A DNA stretch of 64,000 nt. Source: CAVSMC01 sp963798655. Its GTDB lineage: Bacteria > Pseudomonadota > Gammaproteobacteria > Burkholderiales > Casimicrobiaceae. The notes below the pieces were generated by a model, which searched no databases, was not told the origin of the DNA, and saw nothing but the letters and a program-made list of their open reading frames with translations. This document shows, piece after piece, positions 63,901 to 64,000 of this stretch (positions are counted from its first letter, which is position 1; every line of letters starts with the position of its first letter). Location of the stretch: the NCBI GenBank assembly GCA_963798655.1, contig CAWCUH010000001.1, positions 62,001 through 126,000 on the forward strand, read 5' to 3'. The translations under genes were made by a program, and so were the position numbers.

Positions 63901-64000
63901 TGAAGTCCATTCTCGATCCCACGTTCCACTACACGTCGAGCGCAAACACCGACCTGCGCAAGACGTTCGCCCGGGTTCGGCGCCAGCTTCGCAAACAGCA
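63901..64000 (+). CDS. Unknown protein, N-terminal part (runs off window)
   Basis: The ATG follows CACGGAGG. The visible part reads MKSILDPTFHYTSSANTDLR and then an Arg/Lys-rich helix (KTFARVRRQLRKQ). No signal peptide is visible, and no family recognised. A sigma-54-type promoter upstream links it to the PEP-CTERM genes. Confidence 0.5.

Overview
The window is strongly GC-rich and almost fully coding. Several families point to a betaproteobacterium close to Burkholderiales: isocitrate dehydrogenase kinase/phosphatase AceK, two tripartite-tricarboxylate (Bug) binding proteins, a DUF1631 protein, DUF4124 proteins, PsiF-repeat proteins, and PEP-CTERM proteins with sigma-54-type promoters. No tRNA, rRNA, CRISPR array, insertion sequence or replication origin was seen.

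Layout. 1-27 kb is mostly core and housekeeping: partial threonine ammonia-lyase, phosphomannomutase, YheT hydrolase, DAHP synthase, tandem PsiF proteins, an RlmI-like rRNA methyltransferase, a VIT-type transporter, aldo/keto reductase, S9 peptidase, DksA-like protein, Hsp20, serine dehydratase, AceK, a YpfJ-type metallopeptidase, a SET-domain methyltransferase, an AEC transporter, a cysteine synthase deletion scar and GTP cyclohydrolase I. 27-44 kb holds a frameshifted dienelactone hydrolase, DUF1631, ChaN, an SDR, a Bug protein coupled to a ModA-like protein, an ATPase/FtsX permease/AttH operon, a frameshifted Vgb-like beta-propeller, an M20 peptidase and an MFS pseudogene. 44-64 kb is an envelope and accessory region: two intact PEP-CTERM proteins and one orphan PEP-CTERM tail, Tyr/Trp-rich secreted proteins, a DNA-repair pair (UdgX next to LigD-type polymerase and ligase), a likely methyl-branched fatty-acid pair (CFA-type methyltransferase and DHCR24-like flavoprotein), an OmpA lipoprotein, MgtC/NnrU and a CHRD protein.

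Regulation. Five sites with exact -24/-12 spacing (TGG-N9-TTGC) lie upstream of, and in the correct orientation for, two PEP-CTERM genes, a Trp/Tyr-rich secreted protein, an 88-residue unknown protein and a small protein running off the window end. This looks like a local sigma-54 regulon with members beyond PEP-CTERM substrates.

Integrity. From about 27.5 kb onward many genes carry single-base frameshifts whose downstream frame still encodes intact catalytic motifs (dienelactone hydrolase, Vgb-like protein, DNA ligase, EEP-family protein, alpha/beta hydrolase, DUF1499 protein). These may be sequencing errors or very recent mutations. The cysteine synthase scar and the MFS remnant have also lost large parts or conserved residues and look like genuine decay.
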